Shown here one piece after another: positions 37,465 to 45,529 of a stretch of DNA of 64,000 nucleotides. A program made the position numbers and the translations under genes. The notes under the pieces are model-generated. The model was given only the letters and a program-made list of their open reading frames with translations. It ran no database searches and had not been told where the DNA came from. This stretch comes from HKST-UBA178 sp965223815 (GTDB taxonomy: Bacteria > Pseudomonadota > Gammaproteobacteria > Chromatiales > Chromatiaceae): positions 2,418,001 to 2,482,000 of the forward strand of contig OZ245019.1 in assembly GCA_965223815.1 (NCBI GenBank), given 5' to 3'. Positions within the stretch are counted from its first letter, which is position 1; each line of letters begins with the position of its first letter.

Positions 37465-38140
37465 CTCAGATCTAATATCCACTGGGTATCTAAAGATAGC
37501 ACGTCGAGGAAATTCCTTGTCTGCTTACTATGTTCATCGGGCGGCCCGCCTATGGGATTGGGAATTCAACATACAACAGTTTCCGGTTTGCCTATGATCT
37601 GTCGGAGAACATATTATATCTAGGTGCCAACCATGACCGACAACGAAAATCGGACCATTCCAGAGGTGCACTACTGCCCTGAGCATGAATCTGACGTAGG
37701 GTCTGAACTGGTGGAGTTGAGCTCTATACAAGATCACTTCGATTCCGTTGCCGAGAGATTGGGGCAGTGGCTGAACATAGCCCGCTTTGAGCGAGGGGTG
37801 GCTATTTAATTTGGAGCGGGATTCAACACACCGTCGGTCATTCGAAGGCCAGTAGAGAGAGTAGTCCAGACGTTGTCGAACTGGCGCCTGGTGCGCGTTA
37901 ACGCGGATCATGCCGAGGTTCCACAGCAACTGGGCGACCGCGCGCTCTGTATCAAAAGCGACGCCGCAAGCATCATTTCAGCGTTGTGAAATCACTCCGC
38001 TAGTTGTTACTGTTTAAGTCATAATTTACCGGAAACAGGATCGATTTGACCTCCCGTCCAGTCGCGGATGCCGCGACAATGGTAATGAAACGATATTCCA
38101 AGCCGAACTGATTTATTGCTGAGCATTGCACCCACACATC
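37465..38140. other. Gene-poor stretch with a possible gene remnant
   Basis: About 680 bases without a credible complete gene. An open stretch without a start, from about 37840 to the TGA at 37986-37988 on the plus strand, reads WRLVRVNADHAEVPQQLGD and looks protein-like, so it may be the tail of a lost gene. The opposite-strand frame (37534-37929) and a 61-codon frame at 37624 have no coding character. Confidence 0.35.
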
Positions 38141-38959
38141 ATGAGCGCGCAACACAATCCAATACCCGAAAGACCAAACGCCATATATTTGTCACATGGC
38201 GGTGGCCCGTTGCCGTTGCTGGGCGATGCCGGCCACAAGGAGTTGGTCGATAGCCTAACGACCATTGCAGCACGCATAAGAAAGCCGTCGGCAATAATCG
38301 TTATCAGTGCTCACTGGGAGGCGGAAGTCACAACGATTACCCATGGCGCGCAACCCTCGCTGATCTACGACTATTACGGATTCCCAAAAGAGTCGTACGA
38401 AATTCAATATCCCGCGCCCGGCGCGCCAGAATTGGCACGAAATGTTCAGGCTCTACTTAGAGCCGAGCAAATCAAAGCGAAGCTCGATGACCAGCGGGGT
38501 TTCGATCATGGCCTCTATGTTCCGCTGCTCCTTATGTATCCGAAGGCCGATATTCCTTGTATACAAATATCTCTGGTAAACGGCCTCGATGCGTCGGAGC
38601 ACATCCGAATTGGAGAAGCACTATCCGGTTTGAACCAGGAAGACTTGCTAGTTATCGGCTCCGGCTTCTCGTTTCACAATATGAAGGCCTTTGGTATTCC
38701 GAACACGCCCGAAACGAAGGCGATGAACAGAGCGTTCGAATCCTGGCTGATCGATACGTGCTCCAACCAGACTATTAGCGAAGCCGAAAGGAGCGCTCGT
38801 TTAACGGCCTGGGAAAGGGCACCGTTCGCACGCTATTGTCACCCACGAGAGGAGCATTTGTTGCCGTTGCATGTATGTTACGGGACAGTCAAACGACCGT
38901 GCAGCGCGCATCAAACGCTCACGATTATTAACAAGCAGGCAAGCATATACTGCTGGTAG
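38141..38959 (+). CDS. DODA-type extradiol ring-opening dioxygenase (YgiD family)
   Basis: 272 aa from the ATG at 38141. Metal-ligand segments of the LigB/DODA fold: YLSHGGGPLPLLGD, VISAHWEAE, and FDHGLYVPLLLMYP. In Escherichia coli YgiD acts on L-DOPA; the natural substrate here is unknown. It stands alone between gene-poor stretches. The C-terminus is slightly altered relative to the usual His-rich end (HPREEHLLPLHVCYG is present). Confidence 0.88.
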   Translation: MSAQHNPIPERPNAIYLSHGGGPLPLLGDAGHKELVDSLTTIAARIRKPSAIIVISAHWEAEVTTITHGAQPSLIYDYYGFPKESYEIQYPAPGAPELARNVQALLRAEQIKAKLDDQRGFDHGLYVPLLLMYPKADIPCIQISLVNGLDASEHIRIGEALSGLNQEDLLVIGSGFSFHNMKAFGIPNTPETKAMNRAFESWLIDTCSNQTISEAERSARLTAWERAPFARYCHPREEHLLPLHVCYGTVKRPCSAHQTLTIINKQASIYCW

Positions 38960-39159
38960 CTTGTTGTACGTCTAGTGGAAAAGAGAATCGCTTGGCACCG
39001 AAAGAGGGCCGCTTTTGATCGAGGTTCTGCTCCTTCAATGACAATCGATAATCGCCGACCGACCGCTCAGCAAGCTAAGGGGGATCGCATTCCAAATACT
39101 TAGCAATTAGTTGAACTATCTTAATTATCTATCTGATAATAAATATATATTAACTATTT

Positions 39160-39390
39160 TCAAATACTTTTTGCTGCTCCCAAAACGGATGCTTTGGCCC
39201 TGACACATCTTAAAGATAATTCTGGCAACTTGCCTGGCGTGGCGATTTGGTTTTTTCCCTTTTGTCTCCTGCGTATAATCCAAGTCCTGGAGGAACGCCG
39301 GATCAGAAGATAAAGCCCTTGACCGTCACCGCGGATTCTAATTTTGCTGTGCCAACGAAGGGGTTTGATCTTATCTTGCTGATAAAGCAC
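39160..39390 (-). pseudogene. Truncated P4-type tyrosine integrase (DUF4102 arm-binding domain only)
   Basis: The 76-codon frame reads DGQGLYLLIRRSSRTWIIRR, then IATPGKLPELSLRCVRAKA, matching the N-terminal arm-DNA-binding domain (DUF4102) of P4/island integrases (pattern DGxGLYLxV...LGxYPxxSLxxAR). The core-binding and catalytic domains are missing and the frame ends in AT-rich DNA. It is a stump of an integrative element. No adjacent tRNA was recognised. Confidence 0.65.
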
Positions 39391-39495
39391 CCACTATGTG
39401 TCTCCAGGTACTTGCCGTAAAAGCATGTACCATGAATAAAGCGACAAACAGATTTATTTGGTAAACCCGCTAACTAATTGAATTAAAAAACAGTA

Positions 39496-39990
39496 ATGAA
39501 TACGCGTAAACCAGTCAAAGTGCTATTTGTGTGCATGGGTAATATCTGCCGTTCCCCCACTGCCCAGGGGGTGTTTCAGGGATTAGTCGAGAGCCAGGGT
39601 CTTTCCAGCCTGATCGAGGTTGACTCCGCCGGCACGCATGCCTATCACGTCGGCGAGGCGCCCGACCACAGAGCTCAGAAGACAGCTCGCCAGCGCGGCT
39701 ACGATCTCAGCGTTCAGCGGGCACGCAAGGCACATTCCGAAGATTTCCAGGCATTCGACTATGTCGTTGCAATGGATCAGGAAAACTACATGAGTCTTTC
39801 TGCCATCTGTCCCGAGGGTTATGAAAACAAGATCCAACTGCTCATGGACTACGCACCGAGTTTCAGAACCAGAGAGGTCCCCGATCCCTACTATGGAGGC
39901 GGGCTATCGGGTTTCGAAAAGGTTTTGGATATGGTGGAGGTGGCGGCAGCCTCTCTGCTAGACGATATTCGACGGCGTCATAGCCTTTAG
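39496..39990 (+). CDS. Low-molecular-weight protein-tyrosine phosphatase
   Basis: 164 aa. Active-site loop VCMGNICRSPTAQG (CX5R) near residues 12-24 and the general-acid Asp in VPDPYYGG near residue 128. This is the Wzb/Etp/YfkJ class, which dephosphorylates protein phosphotyrosine, often on capsule tyrosine kinases. No kinase is next to it. Intact and of full length. Confidence 0.93.
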   Translation: MNTRKPVKVLFVCMGNICRSPTAQGVFQGLVESQGLSSLIEVDSAGTHAYHVGEAPDHRAQKTARQRGYDLSVQRARKAHSEDFQAFDYVVAMDQENYMSLSAICPEGYENKIQLLMDYAPSFRTREVPDPYYGGGLSGFEKVLDMVEVAAASLLDDIRRRHSL

Positions 39991-40027
39991 TTAACTCATG
40001 TAAAATCTTTAATAGCCAGTTAATTTT

Positions 40028-40435
40028 CTATCTATTATCACTATTATCGAAGTAATGATCCTCCATCACCTTCCTGATGTGTTCTGGTAGTTTCACCGAA
40101 CTCTTGTTCTTGAAGTCGTAGTGAACAATCACCGCGGTACCTGAGACGCACTTCCGTTGGTGTTGCCAGGCTTCCTGGTATACATCGAAAGATGAACTCC
40201 CAATGCGGCTGACGTAGGTACGCAGTTCCACCGGATACTCGTAAAAGAGTTCGTTGTGGAACACGATATCAAAGCGGGCGAGTATCAACTGCCACTTCTT
40301 TACATCCAGATCCGGTGTAAACCAACGAAAAACCGGATCCCGGGCCCCCTCGAACCAACTGGGGATAATGGTGTTGTTGATATGGCCCAGGGCATCGGTT
40401 TCGAGAAAACGCGGTTTGATGATCTCTTTTAGCAT
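40028..40435 (-). CDS. Acyl-CoA thioesterase, 4HBT hotdog family
   Basis: 135 aa from the ATG at 40435 (MLKEIIKPRF); the frame extends upstream without homology. ETDALGHINNTIIPSWFEG is the catalytic hotdog helix with the D-x-x-GH-(V/I)-NN pattern, as in YbgC/FadM-type thioesterases. The C-terminal KLPEHIRKVM is also typical. Convergent with the phosphatase gene. Confidence 0.85.
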   Translation of the reverse strand: MLKEIIKPRFLETDALGHINNTIIPSWFEGARDPVFRWFTPDLDVKKWQLILARFDIVFHNELFYEYPVELRTYVSRIGSSSFDVYQEAWQHQRKCVSGTAVIVHYDFKNKSSVKLPEHIRKVMEDHYFDNSDNR

Positions 40436-40618
40436 TCGTGGATAGTCGTTCTTCTGTGTTCCGGTGGAGATTAGGAGAAGCAAACCGGAGCATAGGGTAT
40501 CGAAGACACGATTGCCAATGGCATAGAAATCCACCTCTTGCGATACGACGCCTTTTTCTTCGACGGCACTAGCAGCCTAGGGCGTGCCAAACTCAAACTG
40601 TAGGCAAATACACTCCAC

Positions 40619-40774
40619 TTATTCGCCCTGAAAAACACCGGGTCTGCCACTCCTTTCTGGGTTGTATTGTTGGAGTTTCCCAAATGTTGAAACCAACAAT
40701 GCATGATCGTCTCCCACTGTCCGGCACCAATTGACAAACAACTGGCGTGCCAAGCCCAGCCGCCAATAAACCAT
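40619..40774 (-). pseudogene. Possible gene fragment
   Basis: The minus-strand frame is open from about 40828 to the stop at 40619. From the ATG at 40774 it reads MVYWRLGLARQLFVNWCRTV, then DDHALLVSTFGKLQQY. It has protein-like composition but no ribosome site and no recognised family. The rest of the 40436-40863 interval holds nothing else. Reported as a likely remnant only. Confidence 0.25.
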
Positions 40775-40863
40775 TTCGATATCTTTCTTCGCCAGCGGGC
40801 CTACCGATTGTGATTCGGTCAGAAGAAGTCAGTGATTTCTAGCGACCAGTTTGGAGAAGAGCT

Positions 40864-41211
40864 ATGCCAAAACATTACATATTTGAAGGCAAGTCAGCCA
40901 GAGAAATGGGAGAGGAGAAAAAGAGAGAAAAGGCTCAATGGAAAAAGCACAAAGGGAAAAATCGCATGTACCGCTATTCTGATGCAGAAAAGGCTTTTGC
41001 CGTCATGTTGCACCGCAAATGGCGCAATATAAGTGCGGTGTCTGTTGCAATGGCTACGTCCAGGGGCACTGTTTCCTCTTGGTTGAAGAACCCTCCCTTG
41101 ACGTGGGAGGAGAGGGCAGAGATTGCGGAAAGAAACTACTTTGAGGTTTTGCACAAAGCAACGAGCTTTGATGCTCTCTCAGCCATGGTCAACCAGATTG
41201 CGCGTAAATAG
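40864..41211 (+). CDS. Small basic protein with a helix-turn-helix-like segment
   Basis: 115 aa with a good ribosome site (GGAGAAGAGCT before ATG). N-terminus very basic (EEKKREKAQWKKHKGKNR). The middle reads WRNISAVSVAMATSRGTVSSWLKNP, which has the spacing of a helix-turn-helix. C-terminal helix follows. Probably DNA-binding. The family was not recognised. Confidence 0.55.
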   Translation: MPKHYIFEGKSAREMGEEKKREKAQWKKHKGKNRMYRYSDAEKAFAVMLHRKWRNISAVSVAMATSRGTVSSWLKNPPLTWEERAEIAERNYFEVLHKATSFDALSAMVNQIARK

Positions 41212-41430
41212 CTGCCTCTACTGCTAGTGTGAGCGAGAGATGAAAGCCCATTGGATTGGGTTCGAGCACGCCAGGCAACTCCACCGTTGTCCCGCTGCAC
41301 AGGCTACCCGGCATAGCCTTGTCGGGCCGGTATAGGGGTATTTATAACAGCTGGGAAATCTTTGGCGGTAGATGTATCCACCCATAAAAACGGTCAATCT
41401 AAGTTAGCATAGGTATGGTAAGCGCTCAGG

Positions 41431-42942
41431 CTAGTATTGAACCGCTTGCGATCCGGCGGAAAGCTGGGAAAACACCCAGACCAGGTTCCTTGCATTCTCT
41501 TCCATCACAGTCAGAAAATCGCCCGCAGAGGGACGGTTCCCGCAGGGATTCACGACAACGCTTTCCACCCCTAGTTCTCGTAGTCGCTCAATGCTCTCCT
41601 GTGCAGGCTTACCCACCCAGAGCATCCATTTCGTTGGATACTCCCTCAGAATCCCCTCGAGCCTGGCCCACTCGCTTTCCATCGGTACCTCCTCGGGTTC
41701 CCACATAAGGTTCCTTAGACTCAGTTCATAGCGACGCGCCAAGTACTGGTAAACGGGGTGCGATGCCAAAAGGTGACGGCCGGGATCCATCTGGCTGATC
41801 GAGGCGATTTGTTCGTCGAGCGCAAGCAATTCCCGCTGAAGTGACTGTAGATTCTGATCGATCTGACGCTTGGCGTCCGGCCGTTTACGGGTCAGGGCTT
41901 GAGCGATCGCCTCGGATTGTTGCGAGGCTTGGTCGAGGTCCAGCCAGGTGGTGAAGGCCACTCCGCCATGTTCGTGCTCACCGCCTGGGCCATGGTTGTG
42001 GCTGATGCCATCGGATTCATGGATATAATTGTCTTTGAACGCACGCGAGGTATCCACTAAGCGGGAGCGCGGGAGGCTAACGTTTTTCGTCCACTCGGCG
42101 TAATCCGCACCGTTCAGCAGTATCAGGTCCGCTGATTGATAGGCAATGATCGTCTCGGAATCAGGCATCCAGAACGCTGGATCGACGCCTGGCGGCACCG
42201 GGAAAGTCACCTCGGCCAGATCGCCGGCTATCCTCTCGGAAAAGTAGGCCAGCGGATAGTTCACTGCGTAGATTTGCAGCTTGTGGTTTTCCGAGTTCGT
42301 CCGCATCGGCAACGCCGAATCTTTCTGGTCCTGGAAACTCAGCGATGCCATCAATAGCGATATCGCTGCAATCCAGGCAGCAATAATCCTCAAACCGATC
42401 CGAAGCCATTGCTGGGAAAATCGCTCCCTAAGCCAGCCAACACCACCGGCTATATATACCAGACCGAGATTAGCCCCAACGAAACTTCCTGAAAGAGTAA
42501 TGATCGTCGCTAGAACGGAACCTTCATCGGGTATCGACAAAACACCTATCAATACGCCACAAATGCCTAGTAGGATGACAAACGTGGTCAAAAAACCGGC
42601 CGGGTAGAGAGCCGATAGCATTGCTGCTAGAATGGCGACTAGCAGTAGTATAGGCTCTTCTCCGCCAGGCATTACGCCAAACTTCCCAAGAACTATTCCC
42701 AGGAGCATGGCGGCTGCAAATGTAAGCCAGGAAACGGAAAACCACTTCGGCCATCTCAGTCCAAGCATAACGCCTATCGCCAGAAGTGCGAGCAGTTGGC
42801 TGGGCGTCGAGAGCGGATGCAGGAAGCCGATGTAAAATCCCTCAATGCCTGGGATCGGGCTATGGGCTAGCGTATCGCGCGGAAGTAAAAGGCTACCGCA
42901 GAGGGCGGACGCTACCGCCGCAAGTCGCTTAGGCAAGATCAA
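41431..42942 (-). CDS. Fusion of a HupE/UreJ-like membrane domain with a ZnuA-like metal-binding domain
   Basis: About 503 aa. The start is a TTG near 42936-42942 (the frame is open to 42969); none has a strong ribosome site, suggesting coupling to the upstream hupE. Signal-like segment, then HSPIPGIEGFYIGFLHPLSTPSQLLALL and five to six helices to about residue 205 (HupE/UreJ type). Next comes a periplasmic ZnuA/TroA-type domain (ERIAGDLAEVTFPVPPGVDP, ADLILLNGADYAEW, SHPVYQYLARRYEL). A His-rich loop (HNHGPGGEHEHGG) is kept. The usual ligands in SPHDYEP and DPHxW are replaced (DPAFWMP, FTTWLDL). Metal uptake is inferred. Confidence 0.75.
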   Translation of the reverse strand: MILPKRLAAVASALCGSLLLPRDTLAHSPIPGIEGFYIGFLHPLSTPSQLLALLAIGVMLGLRWPKWFSVSWLTFAAAMLLGIVLGKFGVMPGGEEPILLLVAILAAMLSALYPAGFLTTFVILLGICGVLIGVLSIPDEGSVLATIITLSGSFVGANLGLVYIAGGVGWLRERFSQQWLRIGLRIIAAWIAAISLLMASLSFQDQKDSALPMRTNSENHKLQIYAVNYPLAYFSERIAGDLAEVTFPVPPGVDPAFWMPDSETIIAYQSADLILLNGADYAEWTKNVSLPRSRLVDTSRAFKDNYIHESDGISHNHGPGGEHEHGGVAFTTWLDLDQASQQSEAIAQALTRKRPDAKRQIDQNLQSLQRELLALDEQIASISQMDPGRHLLASHPVYQYLARRYELSLRNLMWEPEEVPMESEWARLEGILREYPTKWMLWVGKPAQESIERLRELGVESVVVNPCGNRPSAGDFLTVMEENARNLVWVFSQLSAGSQAVQY

Positions 42943-43555
42943 ACAGGAACGCAAAGCCAACCAATGCAATAACGCCGCCGCCTGCTCTTACGGCGTAGGT
43001 GCCAGCAGGCCATCGCACCAGCAGCCCGAAAGCGATGCCGATCAGGTGAAGAAGACCAGTCGCGATGACAAAGCCAACGCCGTAGGCTAGCGGATTTACC
43101 GCTTCGGGAAGCTCAGCGCCATGCGCGTAGCCATGGAAGATGGCGAACACTCCGACGATAATACCCGCGAGCCAGAGCGGCAACTTTACCGCCAGCAGAA
43201 TAAGCAGCCCGAGCACCACAGCTGATCCAGCAATGCCTGTCTCAATAGCAGGAACGGGCACCTCAAGGACACCGAGCACCGCCCCAAACGCCATAACAAG
43301 AGGAAATACAATCGGTAACAACCAGATTGCCGGCACCCCAAGAAAAGCGCCCCAGAGGCCAACGGCAACCATCGCCACGACATGATCCCAGCCCAGAATT
43401 GGATGCGTAAAGCCACTTAAAAAACCCCCTGCGACTCCTGCATCTGTGTGGGCTAGCGTTAGGGCAGGAAACAATAACAATAGCAGTGCCGGTATGCCCA
43501 TTACTTTGGCTCCACCCCATAGATGCTGATAACGGTTTCTCATAGTTAGCTTCAC
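42929..43555 (-). CDS. hupE: HupE/UreJ family metal (Ni/Co-type) permease
   Basis: 208 aa. Signal peptide or first helix ending in TLAHTDAG, then the family motif GFTHPILGWDHVVAMVAVGLWG and five more helices; FHGYAHGAELP is the second conserved His segment. HupE/UreJ proteins are secondary nickel/cobalt transporters. First gene of a two-gene unit with the HupE-ZnuA fusion (overlap up to 41 bases). Divergent from the Tn3 resolvase. Confidence 0.9.
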   Translation of the reverse strand: MKLTMRNRYQHLWGGAKVMGIPALLLLLFPALTLAHTDAGVAGGFLSGFTHPILGWDHVVAMVAVGLWGAFLGVPAIWLLPIVFPLVMAFGAVLGVLEVPVPAIETGIAGSAVVLGLLILLAVKLPLWLAGIIVGVFAIFHGYAHGAELPEAVNPLAYGVGFVIATGLLHLIGIAFGLLVRWPAGTYAVRAGGGVIALVGFAFLFDLA

Positions 43556-43721
43556 TATTTGTGGTCAAAAAAAACGCCCGTTTTTCTGGACTTTGGCTGA
43601 TCTACTAAATTAACTAAAAACCGGCCAAAATACCGTCAAAAAAAGCAGTTCATTTAAACAAAGTTCTATTTTCGGTACTATGCTGAGTATAGTGAACTAT
43701 AGCAGCGAAAGCGATGCATCG

Positions 43722-44315
43722 ATGAAGGTCGGCTATGCCCGGGTGAGTACCAAAGATCAGAGCTTTGATTTGCAAGTGGATGCACTACGTAAAGCAGGCT
43801 GCGAAAAAATCTATCGCGAGGTAGTAAGCGGAGCCCGGGCCGAACGGCCGATATTAGATCAACTGACAGACAATTTGCGCGCTGATGATGTGCTTATGAT
43901 CTGGAAATTAGATCGCCTAGGCCGCTCGCTGAAACATTTGGTGGAACTGATTAACGAGCTGCGGGAAAAAGAGGTTGGTCTACAAAGTCTCAACGATCCG
44001 ATTGATACAACAACTCCACAAGGCCGATTGAGCTTTAATCTGTTTGCATCACTGGCGGAGTTCGAGCGTGATTTGGTCCGCGAGCGTACCCGAGCGGGTC
44101 TGTCTGCCGCACGTGCCCGGGGCCGCAAAGGAGGACGACCCAAAGGCCTGTCCGCACAGGCAGAAGAAACCGCTTCTGTGGCAGAAACGCTCTACCGGGA
44201 ACGTAAACTCAGCGCAATGCAGATCGCCAAGCAACTGGGCATTTCGAAAACCACCCTCTACGCGTACCTGCGCCATCGTGGTGTGCCGATCAGCCCTTAT
44301 CGACGTAGTCCCTGA
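43722..44315 (+). CDS. tnpR: Serine recombinase, Tn3-type resolvase TnpR
   Basis: About 197 aa from the ATG at 43722 (MKVGYARVSTKDQ); in-frame codons upstream are unlikely. Catalytic Ser in YARVSTKDQ, then VLMIWKLDRLGRSLKHL, LASLAEFERDLVRERT, the linker GRKGGRPKG and a C-terminal helix-turn-helix (SAMQIAKQLGISKTTLYAYL). Resolves Tn3 cointegrates at res, expected in the 43556-43721 gap. Intact. Followed by a broken transposase. Confidence 0.93.
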   Translation: MKVGYARVSTKDQSFDLQVDALRKAGCEKIYREVVSGARAERPILDQLTDNLRADDVLMIWKLDRLGRSLKHLVELINELREKEVGLQSLNDPIDTTTPQGRLSFNLFASLAEFERDLVRERTRAGLSAARARGRKGGRPKGLSAQAEETASVAETLYRERKLSAMQIAKQLGISKTTLYAYLRHRGVPISPYRRSP

Positions 44316-44820
44316 CATTTCGTTCACAAGAGGCGTGGTTGATTTTATCGCCCGTCAGCTCGATCTCGCACCAACGGCAATCCAGGATTATGGTCGGCGT
44401 ATCCACACCCGCACCGATTATCTTTTGAACGTACGAGCGTATCTAGGTTTTCGCAAAGCCATGGCTGGCGACCTGGAAGACCTGACGCACTGGTTGCTAC
44501 AGCTGCCGCAATACGGCTCCAAACCCGCCACATCAACAATCCACGACACGACCTATCTGCTGGATGGGATTCTAAATAACGAAACCGTACTGCCAATCTT
44601 GGAGCACACCACCGATACGGCAGGCTTCACCGATGTGATCTTTGCCCTGTTTGATCTGCTGAGCCTGCGTTTCTCGCCACGCTTGCGCGATACTGAATTT
44701 ACGTACGCTAGATATCTTGTCACCGCTACCGCCAAGTATTTCCCAGCTTCGATAAATACCCCGAATAGAGTTGTTAGACAACAAACTGGGAACCTTTTTT
44801 CTTCTGCCTGCCTCTTCTAG
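44316..44820 (+). pseudogene. tnpA: Internally deleted Tn3-family transposase remnant
   Basis: One open frame of about 165 codons joins two distant parts of a Tn3 TnpA. First a piece of the N-terminal DUF4158 domain (VVDFIARQLDLAPTAIQDYG, LGFRKAMAGDLEDL). Then a piece of the catalytic half (TTYLLDGILNNETVLPILEH, TDTAGFTDVIFALFDLL, RFSPRLRDTE). Several hundred residues between them and the C-terminus are missing. The last about 15 codons are unrelated. It directly follows tnpR and ends 3 bases before the sigma factor start. Confidence 0.75.
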
Positions 44821-44823
44821 GGT

Positions 44824-45504
44824 ATGGAGAGGAACAGACCGACGCTAAACGCCCATCTTCAGCTATTCGATGCGCTCAGTGACAACGAAGTCATCGCACG
44901 GGTTCTAGCCGGAGATCATCCCCTGTATGAGTTATTGATGCGGCGTTATAACAGAAGACTGTTCCGGCTTTGCCGGGGGATATTGTCGGACGACCTGCTG
45001 GCCCAAGACGCAGTCCAGGAGGCCTATGTCGCCGCCTTTGAGCATCTGAATCAATTTCAGGGGCCCGACGGTTTCGGTGCCTGGCTCATGCGTATTACTT
45101 CTCGCAAAGCGCTGCGCATGGCGCGTAAGGAGTCATTTCTGCATCTTGTGGGTGTATCACTCGAGGGCGAGCGGATACCGGCGGAGCATACCGACGAGCC
45201 GGAGCACGCCGCGATAGATAGCGAAACGGCGAATCTGCTCGAACAGGCGATAGACCGGCTCCCCCGGGATTTTCGAGTGGTGTTGATACTACGGCTGATC
45301 GAAGGGATGAGCACTCTGGAGACAGCAGAGGCACTTGAGCTTAATCCGGCTACGGTTAAAACCAGGCTGCACCGAGCCAAGTCCCTATTACGTGCCCACT
45401 TCAAACATCGATTGGACGAACTGAGACCTTTGGCCTACCCGTTCGCCGGTGTACGTTGCGACGCCATCGTCCAGGAGGTATTCCGCACCCTTGGTCAACA
45501 CTAA
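44824..45504 (+). CDS. ECF RNA polymerase sigma factor
   Basis: 226 aa. Region 2: LLMRRYNRRLFRLCRGILSD, DDLLAQDAVQEAYVAAFEHL, FGAWLMRITSRKALR. Region 4: LPRDFRVVLILRLIEGMSTLETAEALELNPATVKTRLHRAKSLL. A usual ECF architecture without an adjacent anti-sigma gene. Its ATG abuts the Tn3 transposase remnant, so its promoter must lie inside transposon-derived DNA. The dihaem cytochrome gene 25 bases downstream is its likely operon partner. Confidence 0.9.
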   Translation: MERNRPTLNAHLQLFDALSDNEVIARVLAGDHPLYELLMRRYNRRLFRLCRGILSDDLLAQDAVQEAYVAAFEHLNQFQGPDGFGAWLMRITSRKALRMARKESFLHLVGVSLEGERIPAEHTDEPEHAAIDSETANLLEQAIDRLPRDFRVVLILRLIEGMSTLETAEALELNPATVKTRLHRAKSLLRAHFKHRLDELRPLAYPFAGVRCDAIVQEVFRTLGQH

Positions 45505-45529
45505 CGAACACACTTAAAGGAGACAGGCG

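Noticed and set aside
37633..37809. Plus-strand frame starting MTDNENRTIPEVHYCPEH
   Set aside because: Short, no clear ribosome site and no family; possible but not supportable as a gene.
37534..37929. Minus-strand 131-codon frame
   Set aside because: No coding character, no start context and no recognisable motif; the plus strand of the same stretch carries a more protein-like fragment.
43556..43721. Palindromic operator for metal control of hupE
   Set aside because: No convincing Zur, NikR or Fur palindrome was seen; a short AAAAC/GTTTT repeat is too weak, and the gap more probably holds the resolvase res site.
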